This document shows, piece by piece, positions 35,963-47,213 of a stretch of 64,000 nucleotides of DNA. The position numbers and the translations under genes are program-made. Position 1 is the first letter of the stretch; each line of letters starts with the position of its first letter. Source of the DNA: Schistosoma haematobium (Eukaryota > Platyhelminthes > Trematoda > Strigeidida > Schistosomatidae); contig NC_067196.1 of assembly GCF_000699445.3 (NCBI RefSeq), positions 25,809,116 through 25,873,115 of the forward strand, in the 5' to 3' direction. Below the pieces are notes generated by a model, which saw only the letters and a list, made by a program, of their open reading frames with translations, did not search any database and was not told the DNA's origin.

Positions 35963-36410
35963 GCATCCACGATCCCGCACTCCACGAGATTCGAACCCAG
36001 GACCTATCCGTTTCGCGCCAGGCGTTTAACCAACTAGAACACTGAACCGGCATCCAACGGTGTTAATGTCCAACTTCAACCAATCCACTAAACTGAGCCA
36101 TCATATACCATTGTCTTCAGTGAGTTGATATCTCACAACAAACCTGGTTGAACTCCACTGGTCACGGCTTCTCACTAGAACTCCAGGAGTATTTCTTGAA
36201 GTCAGTCACCAGTGAGCAGATGATTATTATCAGAAGGAGTATGTAGAGATTTTAGAAATTTCACAGATTGAAATCATGAGTCAATTGAAGCTAGACCACC
36301 ATGGAAAACCTGGAAGCACTGGAAGGTTCAGTGGTGTAGTTGGTTAAACGCCTGACGCGAGACTGATAGGTCCTGGGTTCGAATCTCGTGGGGTGCGGGA
36401 TCGTAGGTGC

Positions 36411-36456
36411 GCACTGCTGAGGAGTCCCACAGTAGGACGAAACGGCCGTCCAGTGC
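36411..36456 (+). ncRNA. Hammerhead ribozyme, best-preserved SINE-B copy
   Basis: All elements are present: GCACTG and CAGTGC give six stem I pairs, core CTGAGGA, stem II GTCC/GGAC, core GAAA, palindromic stem III ACGGCCGT and cleavage after GTC. Stem III can close on itself with only a two-base loop or pair with a second molecule. Box B of the same copy is at about 36376, so an RNA polymerase III transcript from this body would include the ribozyme. Confidence 0.85.
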
Positions 36457-36554
36457 TTCCAGGTTTTTCATGGTGGTCTAGCTTCAATTGACTCATGATT
36501 TCAATCTGTGAAATCCCTAAAATTTCCACAAACCCCTTCCGATAATAAATATTT

Positions 36555-37255
36555 GTAAATTACTGTATAATTATTCATAGATGATGATCGATGTTCGAAG
36601 ACTAAAGTAAACAATTTCCACAACCCCATAGTGATAAACTGATTATGTCTGAAACTAGAAATTTCTAGTCAAATAATAGTTTTGAAATTCCACTTTATGA
36701 AAAATCAGCATTAGAAGTTTTTAAACTGATCTTTCCATAGTTATTTCTTCTTTATGCTTTTTTCTTGTGGTTGACAATCTAGTTAGTTTACATAAAGCTT
36801 ACGGGTATGAATTATCCCGTCATCCGGTTCTTAATACTGTCTAATTCTATTCACCACCTCATACACCCTAATGATTGAACGGATATCACAATATTCTATC
36901 TATGATATATTTCATTTTGCATTTAGGATTATAATACTTTTACGAAAGTTATGTTAATGCTTGATGCAAATTCTTATTCACTAGAATATCATTGACGAAA
37001 CTATTCATTACATTTTTTAATTGTATAGATTGACGTGCATTAAATATAAGTTAGCTAACTCGTCAAGAAGAAGAACTTTTGATAAGTTGCAATTGTCTAG
37101 TTTAATTTTAAAAACAAAACTTATCTAAAATATAATAGAATTATGATGAAATCCTTGCTAAACTAGCGTTTGGCAGATAATACTGTGTTCATTCTTAAAA
37201 CTAATTAAATTGACACTTAAAGATTGTGATAGTTTTCGTCAGGTAAGAACTATTG
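36555..37255. other. AT-rich spacer
   Basis: Nothing recognised. Confidence 0.4.
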
Positions 37256-37310
37256 TAAACCAGGAAGTACTGAACAACTGTTTTGTCCTGTTTTGGGACT
37301 CCTCAGTACA
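37256..37310 (-). mobile_element. SINE-B hammerhead fragment
   Basis: The complement of CCAGGAAGTACTGAACAAC and GGGACTCCTCAGTAC matches the SINE-B hammerhead with changes in stem III. Confidence 0.6.
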
Positions 37311-38135
37311 TCCAACTATAATTCAATGAAGTTTGAACTGAAAATATTCAATTCTTGAGACAGACTCATTACATTTATAATACTGGGTTAGTATTCGATT
37401 GGTTCATAGTCTTATAGTCAACCAATTCGTGACACATTATGATCATTTAACGTCATCAGTAATACGAACCGAGATACTTGAATTTTCTTACATAGCTACT
37501 ATGATTAGTGTTACTGTTAACGCAATGTTTAACTAGTTTTTTTTCGAAAATCAAACATTGAACAAGTTTTCCTTTTGGTTAATTATCAACAGTTAAATTA
37601 TACGAAATATTACAAAGAGACAATGAGAACAATTATGTCATTTCGTCAAATAAAACTTGTATAAGATACATACACACATGCACACACACACAATACTACT
37701 ACTACTAATAGTAGTAATGATAAATGGATATTATTTCTGACAAATAAAAAAAATAAACACGAATTATGTGAACTTCAATAAAAGAGGAGTCAGATTCCAT
37801 TAAAATAAATTCAATATTCCTTTATATTTTACTATTGACAATTGACACTGTGAATTCATTCAAATGTCTAGACTTGATCACTTTTATTATTAGAGAAAAA
37901 CAAAGAGACGTTATTTGTAATTTAACATCTAAACAAATGTCATGTTATAATTTCATTGAAAAATAGTACTATTTAACAACAAATGTAGATCATAAAAAAA
38001 ATTTACTTTTTTTGAGGAGAAAAACAAACTTTAGTTCTGAATCATAATCGATATTTTTTTTCACAAATTTTTACTCAAGATTATGACAGTATTTAAAATG
38101 ATTTGAAAGTAGAATGATAAGTAGACATTTTATTC

Positions 38136-38136
<1 letters not shown>
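37311..38136. other. AT-rich region with CA repeat
   Basis: A short CA-type run lies at about 37671-37692 and an ACT run just after it. No gene recognised. Confidence 0.45.
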
Positions 38137-38178
<42 letters not shown>

Positions 38179-38179
38179 C

Positions 38180-38225
<46 letters not shown>

Positions 38226-38295
38226 GCCTGCTACTCTCAATGGAGGATAGGCCACCGACTAGCATTCTCTAAACCACTCTGTCCTGGATTTTATA
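38137..38295 (-). mobile_element. RTE 3' end with expanded (TTAC)n tail
   Basis: About 88 bp of TTAC units (38137-38224, one interruption) correspond to the tail of the RTE family, which has only a few units in the complete copy. It is followed at 38225-38295 by the RTE 3' coding end (complement of GCCTGCTACTCTCAATGGAG). It may be the 3' half of the same old insertion as 38934-39540. Confidence 0.8.
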
Positions 38296-38933
38296 TACTT
38301 ACTATTGATAAATATGTACCAGGAGATAAGGGTTTACTTAAGTATATAACTTTCTGTGAATAATTTCAGTTTTAATTGAGTTACATAGATTTATATTTAA
38401 AAACAGTAATATATTATACTGGAATGAAATATGTTTTTAAGTTTCTTGAAATCTTTATTAACCATATATAAACCTAATCTTTAAAGTAGAAATGTTTGAT
38501 CAACATATTGGAAACTTAGTTTTCGATATGGTGTTGGAATTTCTACTCGAAAAAAACGTTTACAAGTTTTTATTGGTCATAAGGAATTGTATTTATGAAG
38601 TACCATATGCTCTAATAACAAAAGGTTGATGTTTATTGTTAGTCAGTAAATCTGATGATTATAGTCTAAGAGTTTGAATTGATAGTAAATGTGAGTATAA
38701 ACGACAGTTATAGAACAAAAACATATCTAACCAACGAATCTCATATAAGAAGAGATATGAGTTCTGAATTATACACCTAACTACTACTGTTCAGAATACT
38801 GTTCTAATTAAAAGACTTAAAATGTCTATGGTTGTATATATTTTACTAAAGAATATTTATGAAATTTTAAATGTTAATAACCGAATGGAATTTTATTTAA
38901 TACTGAAAGTCAATGGAACAGAATTGTGCCTAA
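38296..38933. other. Unrecognised 640-bp stretch between two RTE pieces
   Basis: No RTE similarity is visible here although matching-orientation RTE pieces lie on both sides. Confidence 0.4.
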
Positions 38934-39540
38934 AAATCTTCATACCCGTTGTTGCTCATTCCGATTTTTGAGTTAAGGTCTCCCATCAGGATGGTCAGGT
39001 CGTTTTCTGGGCGCTTCACTGGATTTGATTACAGCTTCTCATAGAATTGATCTTAATCGTTGTCGTTACTATCATTGGTGAGTGCATAACATTGGATAAC
39101 ATTTATTGTGGTTCCCTCCTTCTTTGTTTTGAAGGATGCTTTGGTGATCTTGGATCTATGAGACTCTCATCCTACGAGTTTTTTTACGTGCCTTTTTCAA
39201 CAGAATCGGTGCAACTCCCTGAGTGTGCGGAGTACTTTCTTCTTCATGACCAGAGTACCGCAGCATCTCTCCCTTAACTAGCCTTTGCTGTTCAGCTTGT
39301 GTCCAGTGGATTTCGCTGATTCCGAGCACTGCCAAGTTGTGTCTTCTCATTTCCGTAGCTTTTAATTGGTCCACCCGATTCCCCATATTGTCGGGACGTT
39401 CCTTGTACATATAATAATGGTTTTTATGGTTGTTAGAATGGGCATCGGCCTCGTGACTTCCGAAGAGTCTCGGCTTTCATCATAACCAGTCATAATTCTT
39501 CTTTCAACTCGGAAGAGAGAGTTTAAATGGTTTAATTTGT
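38934..39540 (-). pseudogene. RTE endonuclease fragment
   Basis: The minus strand matches the endonuclease half and the start region of the full element (corresponding to about 33620-34210). The words AVLGISEIHWTQAE are readable in one frame (minus 39156-39410); frameshifts follow. The frame after them shows SSEVTRPMPILTT, the N-terminal part. Inactive. Confidence 0.85.
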
Positions 39541-40084
39541 TTAATTTGATCACAATTTGCATGATGACTGCTAGTGAAACAAAGCACAAATGTTTAAACA
39601 TATATGGGATTTGTCTACTGGATGTACTTATATAATCGTATTGATGTTCATACTGAAAATCATTCTCATTACTCATTACTTTGAACACTGGGTAATTTAA
39701 ACAATCAACAGAAAAATTAAAACACTAACAAATAAATATGAGTGAGTCATACCTATTAAACAAACTGGTCACTATTTTTCACTGACTCGTCTGGTACACA
39801 TCAATACAGAACTAGATGCGACAAGTATTTTGAGATTTAAATTACAATTACGACGTCTCCATTAGGATTAGTTTACATATTCTTGATTAGTATCATATTG
39901 GGGGAAATGTATGTCTTGAATTCTCTACCTAACCATTATCTATAGAAATAATATATTTATGATTACGGTAAACGATGATAAATATATTTTTACCATAATT
40001 TGTTAGGGGTCACATATTGAAATTATTGATATTTGGGTATGTGTGTGCTTATTTAACCGATGCATTCATACTAATGTCATACAT
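39541..40084. other. AT-rich spacer
   Basis: Nothing recognised. Confidence 0.4.
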
Positions 40085-40475
40085 TGCGTACTTAGCCTCA
40101 TGGCGGCCTGCTTGAATATCTGGGCTACTTATTCCTGCAATCTAGATATTTCAACAAGTTATCTGTTTGCTTGTTTGTTTTAACAGATCATTATGTCATT
40201 TAATTGCACAACTTATTCACTTACCAAAACCTATTATCGGAGACATTGAAATTGCTGGCAATATGGATCGAAAAGAATGGACATTATTCAGATGTCGATT
40301 TCTGAAATGTTAACATTTAACTGGCGATCGTCCAACATTTATTATCAATATCAATCAAGAAACAAGAAACGGGAACTCGCTAAAATACTTTGTGCTGAGA
40401 TTTCTTTATTGTACCAAAAATGTAATATTGAATAAAGCTAATGATAATAATAGTAATAATAATAATAATAATACC
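40085..40475 (+). mobile_element. Dispersed repeat E, plus-strand copy with (AAT)n tail
   Basis: Matches the minus strand of 11283-11715 over nearly its whole length. Ends in TATTGAATAAAGCTAATG and an AAT-type tail (40442-40475). The defined 3' end and simple tail suggest a non-LTR retroelement; no coding frame is recognisable. Confidence 0.6.
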
Positions 40476-41700
40476 ATAAGGTATTTCTAATTATCAGTAA
40501 ATTATTTTCCAACTGACAATATAAAACGAAAAGAATTATAATGAGTGAATAATATTTAGGTTGAGATACTTATGAATAAGTGAGTTAGTGTCTAAACTCA
40601 TGTGATTCTTCTCCTAGGCAAAGAAATGATAAGCGATCCTGAATTAATATCCGTTTATATGTGTATGATAGTAGTAAATATATATTTTATTGTTATCTTT
40701 TTGTAGACAACTGAGATCTCAGGGTTCCTGATCTTTTGTTTCGATCGTGAAAATATTTGCAATAAGGCTTCATATTTCAAATTCATTATGCTTATTTAAC
40801 TAATTATTTATCTTATACAGTCATATCAAAAGTTTACAATTTATTGCAATACTCAATCATCATTGGCGATATATTTTCATCTTTTATACCGTTTGGTAGA
40901 ACCTGGTGGAATTACATTGAACTTATGCAAATTCTATACAATCCTTTATCTAGAATATATAGTATATGATGAAAAAACGTTGCAAGGATGAAACTGGTTA
41001 TGACCAGTTATTATTGAGAACAAAAGGTCTTTAATCATTCTTGTCCATATAACTCTGTATGATTCTACTTAACTCTTTATAATTGAAGTGCATAACAACA
41101 AAGAAATACATGACCAAATATTTCAGATGCGTCTTCTGAGGATTACTAACTTTAACCAAATATTTCTTAGTAAATTGTCTTTTGGTATGAAATATATTTG
41201 AATTTCTTTCATAACACTTCTTAAAATGTATCTAAAGTTTATATTCACAATAGATTCTAGGACTGAGGATATTAATGCCAAAGTTGAAGTTGATAATTTT
41301 AAACAAATTGAGCATTGGGCAGAAAGTCACTAACAAACATATTTTTATGATATCCCAATGAGTAGTTCTGACGTTTCGTGACTTACAATTTTACTCTGAT
41401 TGGGATATCATATAAATAATATTTATTACTAGATTTTGAGATTATTTATATTCAATAAGTTCAATGGTAACTTGAAATTACTTCATTGAGAGAATTGTGT
41501 CATTTAATAGTTAATATTGTCCAAGATAAAAATGCATATTCATCATCATATTCATAAATTTGAATGATCACTAGTGTATTTCTCAGGGAATAAGAATTTT
41601 GTTGAAAAACATCACGGAAGTAAAAAAGCATTCAACCATTTCTTGTGGAAATATTTAGAATTGATGAGATTAATTTTAGATTTTGTTTCTAATTGAAAAT
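40476..41700. other. AT-rich region, nothing recognised
   Basis: No coding, RNA or SINE signature found. Confidence 0.4.
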
Positions 41701-42087
41701 CAGAAGTGGTTTGTGGAGATGTTAGAAATTTCACAGATTGAAATCATGAGTCAATTGAAGTTAGATCACCATAGAAAACCTGAAAGCACTGGACGGCCGT
41801 TTCGTCCTAGTATGGGGTTCCTCATCAGTGCGCACCCGCGATCCCGCACTCCACGAGATTCAAACCCAAGACCTATCCGTTTCGCGTCAGGCGCTTAACC
41901 AACTAGAACACTGAACCGGCATCCAACGGTGTTAATATCTAACTTCAACCAATTCACGAAGTTGCACCACCGTACACCATTGTCTTCAGTGAGTTGATAT
42001 CTTACAACAGACCTGGTTGAACTCCACTGGTCAATGCTTCTCACTAGAACTTCAGGAGTATCTCCTGAAATCAGTCACTAGTGAGCA
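41701..42087 (-). mobile_element. Complete single SINE-B copy
   Basis: The clearest full-length, non-inverted copy, about 387 bp. On the minus strand: leader from TGCTCACTAGTGACTG (42087), tRNA-like body (box A side about 41900, box B about 41860), hammerhead 41786-41831, tail to the end near 41701. It is the reference used here for the length and order of the family. The hammerhead has A at core position 3, like 35917-35962, so these two belong to one sub-family. Confidence 0.85.
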
Positions 42088-42656
42088 GATGATTATCATC
42101 ATTAGCTAAACTCAAACTTGGGTAATCAGTGTTAAAATTATTGTTTATTATTTAATCTTAGAAATATTTTGTTGGTTGTTTATTATCGAATATCAAATAT
42201 GTCAATGAACTAAAACTTGAATGATTAAATGCTTTTTAAAAAGGAAAAAACAAACAAACAAAATATCTATAATTCATATGACATTGTAATCGATAAAGCA
42301 TTGACTGATGGAACCAATGTTCTTCGGCAATTCCATCACAGTAAGATAAACATTAAAGAAAATGACAACAAACAAAAAGATAAATTAGAGAAAAGTACTT
42401 CGAAAACTGTTATTACCAAGAGTCTAAGTTGTTCCTTTGTTTATATTCAGGATTGAATTCTGATTGAGTCTCAGCGTGAATATCATTGATAAAGTACAGG
42501 TACATTTAGTTGATCACTCCAAAGTAAGGCGAAATATACTTTTTGGATTTTCCTGTTAGCTATAATCTTTTCGCTCTGAAGAAAGATACATTAGAATATT
42601 TGTTTTTCAAAAATAGAACAAAAGAAATTCAGTTTAAATCTTTTTACGAAATTGAA
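42088..42656. other. AT-rich spacer
   Basis: The plus frame at 42229-42456 is lysine-rich and low-complexity; no family recognised. Confidence 0.4.
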
Positions 42657-42846
42657 AAGTAAATTTCAGTAGTTGAATTTATGAGTCGATCTAAGTTAGA
42701 CCACTATTGAAAACCAGGATGCACTGGACGGCTGTTAAGCCCTAGTATGGAACTTTTCAGCAACAGTAGTCTAACTTAGATTGATTCATGAATTCAACTA
42801 TTGAAATTACTACAATCTCTATAAACTGCCATTCAGATAAGTAAAT
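42657..42846. mobile_element. Minimal SINE-B fold-back unit without tRNA-like body
   Basis: The repeat AAGTAAAT at 42657-42664 and 42839-42846 flanks 174 bp. Left, a minus-strand clipped tail plus hammerhead remnant (to about 42763); right, a plus-strand tail. The arms pair with each other over about 50 bp, and the tRNA-like body is absent. The hammerhead lacks the GAAA block (complement of TAAG). Confidence 0.7.
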
Positions 42847-44290
42847 ATTTTATGAAATTCCAGCAAATTTATTATATTTTAAAGATTCATATTAATTATA
42901 TGTTTGTGAATAATTGTTCAGTTTGAAATGAGTTTTGATCATGGATTGAATTCATTTCGAAAACAATCGACAATAAGAGAGCGCTCAATAACTGTTTTTT
43001 TTATTCCTTAAAACATCTTAACAATAAACCACTCCATAAAATTCCACAGAGAATTGAACAAATAACAGTCAAACCACTTAGCCAACACAACCATCACTAA
43101 TCAATCAAATTAGTGACAGATATTTAAAATTCTATAACTTTAGTAGTTTTTCTATATAAATGAGTTTTACTTATTTGAGGTCCTGATTTTACTGTCATAC
43201 TGAAGTGATAGATGAGCATAACTGAGAAATCTCAAAGTTGAAAGTCATATCTGTCGAGTAGCTTGTATGATTCGTTAGTTCTCGTTTATATGTCATTTCA
43301 AATAGAAGACCAACTTACAAAATATAACTGTAAATGCATCAAAATATAAGTGTTAATATATAAAATTACTAATTAGTGAATTGTATTAATTGGTTTAATT
43401 ATTTTAATTTAAAATTAAATAAATTATCACTATTTCATTTGATAGAAAAATTTCGTCAAAACATTTATACTGGTTAATTTAGATAGAGTTTTATTCTCTA
43501 AGTTGAATGGTTTAGTCTAGGAGTTATCATTGTTGGTTTGAACAAAAATGGTCAGTAAAAACTTCAGCTTAGAGACCAAAATTTCACCTAAATCATACAC
43601 CTGAGCTACAAATCTTACCCATCATCATATCCTCATTAATATTATATTTGATGTTATTCTTATTTTAAAGATGTTTATAAATGTTTAATCTTTAAATGTT
43701 CAAGTATTCAAATGTTTGGTCTTGTTCACATACACTGAATTTTTAACAAAATATGGAAAGAATAGATGTATGACATTTGTATTAACAACATAATTAACGA
43801 AATATTCAATGTCACTCAGAATGATAGCGACCTAATCACATCATTTGAACCATCTAATTTATAACTTTGAGTATATTTTAATACATTTTCTGATTAATTT
43901 AGTATGTATATTAACAGCATAATGTACTCATATTTGGTGCATATAGTATAGAGCATTATATTCTGTAAAATAAATTAAACGATAAGGGTAAAAGTTACTT
44001 ACAACTTATTGATTAAAATAGATTGTCTAATCAATATTTTGTTATGTATTTTATTGATTAAATATTAGTTAATACTAATAGCTTACATCCTGAGATAAAT
44101 AATTGGAGATTGATTAAAAATTATTACTCATATTTAATTGGTTTTAACGGTTCATGGGTAAGTGTTGTAGTTATCTTGGAATAAGAATATTCTTTTTTTT
44201 CACAAATCTTTGTTGCGATTTCTATTATCTTGTTTAATAGTATTTTTCACTGAACCAACTAAAAACTAGTATCGTACTTTATGTAAAATA
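42847..44290. other. AT-rich region with a short copy of repeat D
   Basis: At about 43565-43620, CTTCAGCTTAGAGACCAAAA and CACCTGAGCTACAAATCTT match 47930-47995. Otherwise nothing recognised. Confidence 0.45.
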
Positions 44291-44452
44291 GATGAAATGT
44301 GGCTATCAATGGAATACAGGACATGTAATTTGTTTTATTTGTGACCTGTCAAATGGATGTAATCGTCACAGAGTTGATTTGCACTCGAAGACTTGAAACT
44401 AGTGTCATTCTCTTCAAATTCCAATACGTTATCCACTGAGTTATTGAGTCCA
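44291..44452 (-). mobile_element. SMalpha-like SINE copy
   Basis: On the minus strand, the body (box A side near 44440, box B near 44390) is followed by a hammerhead remnant with stems I and II eroded (about 44310-44360). Confidence 0.6.
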
Positions 44453-44599
44453 GAGAGCAACTCACTCGTGCAACGAGAGTGAATCTTAATCTAATTTGTA
44501 ATCCAGACCATGGACAAATTAAATCAGTATCTCACTTATTTGGTCTACAATACTGATTGCATTCTATACATCAGGTTGCAATTCAGTCAGTAGTCAAAG

Positions 44600-45000
44600 T
44601 GTTGGGGATTTTAGATCCCCGGAATTCATTTGGCAAATATCTTATTTTTGTAATTCTGTTTTAAAAATTTGAATTTCTTGTTTTCGCTTTAAAAGCATTC
44701 ATTATCACCTTCATGTAGTATTTCCCACTTGGGAGGACCTTAAATGCTATTGGTTCGTTGTCTCTTTTAATATGCTATTTTGTGACGTTATGTTGTATAT
44801 ATGCGTGTGAGTTGTGCTTGTTATTATTATTTGTGCTTCTGGCTGCTTGTGAAATATATTTCCCTCTTCTAAGCCTGAGCTTCTCTCTTTAGTCAGCGTG
44901 GTTGGGACGCATCGGAATAGCTAGCTTACTGGTCATTGTGTCACTGAATCTTCGTTCTGTTCTCACTTTAGGTGAATTCGTAATCGCTTCAAACATTGCA
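44600..45000 (+). mobile_element. Candidate solo LTR
   Basis: A 401-bp block of distinctly different composition begins TGTTGGGGATTTTAG and can be ended at AACATTGCA. It holds a TATA-like TTGTATATATGCG near 44790. Flanks CAAAG and CTAAG agree at four of five positions, so a 5-bp duplication is not proven. No internal retroelement genes are nearby. A host promoter is the alternative. Confidence 0.35.
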
Positions 45001-46136
45001 CTAAGCGACGTCTTATGTTTGTGAGTTATATTTCCAGTTTTGAGTAGCTCTAAAAATTAAAGCAGATAACCTTGAGGATTACTTATTGATCCATAATTTT
45101 GAATATACTAATCATAAAAGATATTAGTGGCCTTACGATTATCCGATCTTAACGTCTCAGACTGTGATAATAAATTATGCTAGTCTGAATCATTTGGCGA
45201 GTATTGGTTCTCTCATTATTACAGATATGCATTAGTAAATAACGTTAACAAGTATGAAACCTAGCTTTAGGGCTTACTACCGCTTGCACCTGACCACTTA
45301 ATATTTGATACTTCACAAAATATATCATATCCTATTATACCAACTAGCCCATCTTCTTAAATCTCCTGAATTATGAAAGGGTGAACATTTTTAAGCTAAA
45401 GAGATAAACTCTTATGGTAACAGGATATGAGTTTTCATTACACTAAAAAACATTCGAGAGTTTTACATACATTCATATAAATACAGGTTAATAATAATTT
45501 ATTTGAATGAAATTCCATTCATTAACATATTCACTTCTCCTATACTATCAAGGCTTTTTTAGTTTTAATCAAGTCAAAATGAGTTTAATTGTATGATATA
45601 AATAAGGATATTCTCTTACATAACATTTTAATGTATTTGGTATACATATAAATTAATATCTATCCACTTGTCAGATTTATGAATTGTTTACACAAAATTG
45701 TGTTCGTATACAACTTACTAATTCATTAACCAATGTTAATAGGTTAACTGTCATGTTTTTCTTCATTGACAGATGATAACTGATTGAGTGTTATTATAGT
45801 AAGCCTTAAATTAAATGAATTATTTGACATTATGAAATAAGTAATGATAATAAACATAAAAATAAACATTTATTCATTTGGTAAATGTTAAACTATATTT
45901 TTTTCTTTTAAGGAATTCGATGGTTACTTTAGGACCATTTTTGGTATTTAATCAAAAACTCTGTTAAAAACACTTGTGATAGTAAAATTATTGTTAAAAT
46001 CTACAAAGTTTCAAACAACACAACTCATTGATAAATTAGTTGATTAGTAAATAATGAATATGAGATGTTTATGATTCAATTACTCTTTCATTGATGCATA
46101 TAAACGAAAAGAATTTTCATTTTTGGTATCGTTTTA
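45001..46136. other. AT-rich region, nothing recognised
   Basis: Immediately after the LTR-like block some less AT-rich sequence continues to about 45060; beyond that nothing is recognised. Confidence 0.4.
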
Positions 46137-46490
46137 TATTGACTAGCAGTGGGACCCTATTAAAACGTTTCTCCCTGTTTGAGACTTGTCATCTTGATGT
46201 ATCTGGCTTGTACAACACTGTGGTTATGTGGATTTAGTACCCTAGTGAATAACTCATTGACGTTCGAAGTAAAAGGTACTAGTTACGAGTTTTGGCATGA
46301 ATATCAACACTGTGATCCAGCTGCATAGACCTGACAAGTCCCAAAAAGAATGAAACAGGTCTCCTGGATTGCGCTGACAATCATTATCAAACTTTATCTA
46401 TACCATGTGAATATATATGATAACATTGAGACAGCCCGTTGAGAATGCACACATGCCAATAAAGAATGATAAATTGGATCCTTTAATATG
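46137..46490. mobile_element. SMalpha-like fold-back unit
   Basis: The left arm (46137-46235) is a minus-strand SMalpha hammerhead (complement of CCCTGTTTGAGACTTGTCAT). It switches to a plus-strand tRNA-like body (box B-like near 46297), a plus-strand hammerhead (about 46316-46372) and the long tail to about 46490. Both hammerheads read CTGACAAG or CTGACAAG-like instead of CTGACGAG, i.e. core position 8 is A. I found no clear target duplication. Confidence 0.65.
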
Positions 46491-46885
46491 AACGGTAAAA
46501 TAAAAACACTCACAAGTTGATGTAGCAATCATTTATTGGGTGGATTTGACAAACCCATATAAAAAGGAATGCTTATCATTGATTTCATTTTTATACAGCC
46601 TTCAAAATTTCATCAGTATGTAAATGAACACAATATTGAGATGTCGATTCAAACGGCTCATCCGTAAACTAAGTCTGATGGAAACATCTACTGATATTAT
46701 TAGTAGGATCAACAAATTTTTCAAAACCTAAACCATCGATTGTACACATGTGGTCTAGTTTGACTTAGTAGCTTCTAAAGTAACATATAATTGCTTGAAT
46801 AAATAATAACTTTGTTCTAATCTCGTTCAAAACATCAATCTAAATGTAACTATGTTTAACTGATTAATCATTAAATACAAAGGAA

Positions 46886-47213
46886 TTTAAACTCCACCCC
46901 ATTGCACAATTGGCTATCAAAACTCAGTAGCTAAGTGGACAACGCGATGTGTTTCAAGCAAACGGTACTAGGTTCGAGTCTAAGAGTGAACAACTTTGAG
47001 ATGCAGGTGCATCCAGTTGACGCGTCCGAAATAGGACGAAACGTGTGTCAAACTGGATTCCACTGTTAGCCACTATCCATCTTTGCATATAATGCTTGTG
47101 CATTAAGGCTATATCGAGGCGATAAGCACAGTATGCAGATATGCCAATAAGAGACTGATCAATTGCAGTGCTAAACATCAATGGGAAGATTCAAATAAAC
47201 AATATCAAGTGAA
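46886..47213 (+). mobile_element. SMalpha-like SINE, nearly full length
   Basis: Box A TAGCTAAGTGG (46928-46938), box B GGTTCGAGTCT (46971-46981), hammerhead region about 47009-47060, conserved GATTCCACTGTTAGCC, then the long tail ending near AAACAATATCAAGTGAA. The ribozyme has U at core position 3, C at position 9 and extra bases after the cleavage triplet, so it looks dead. The minus frame at 46954-47181 is incidental. Confidence 0.8.

Larger units (their letters stand above)
35851..36554. mobile_element. Composite of three SINE-B modules inside one 12-bp target duplication
   Basis: The perfect repeat TAATAAATATTT at 35851-35862 and 36543-36554 encloses 680 bp. Inside are: a minus-strand SINE-B copy with clipped tail and full leader (35863-36218); a short AT link; the complete 3' tail and part of the hammerhead of a second minus-strand copy (36231-36325); and, from 36326, a plus-strand copy from box A to the complete tail. 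The first two are a head-to-tail pair; the third is inverted. One duplication around all three argues for insertion as a single event. Confidence 0.85.

Noticed and set aside
36326..36400. Functional tRNA gene suggested by good box A and box B
   Set aside because: No clean acceptor stem, and the body is always followed by the hammerhead and SINE tail, so it is a SINE body.
38137..38224. Telomere- or satellite-type array
   Set aside because: The TTAC units are attached to an RTE 3' end and match that family's tail.
46954..47181. Minus-strand 75-codon frame
   Set aside because: Lies entirely inside a SMalpha SINE.
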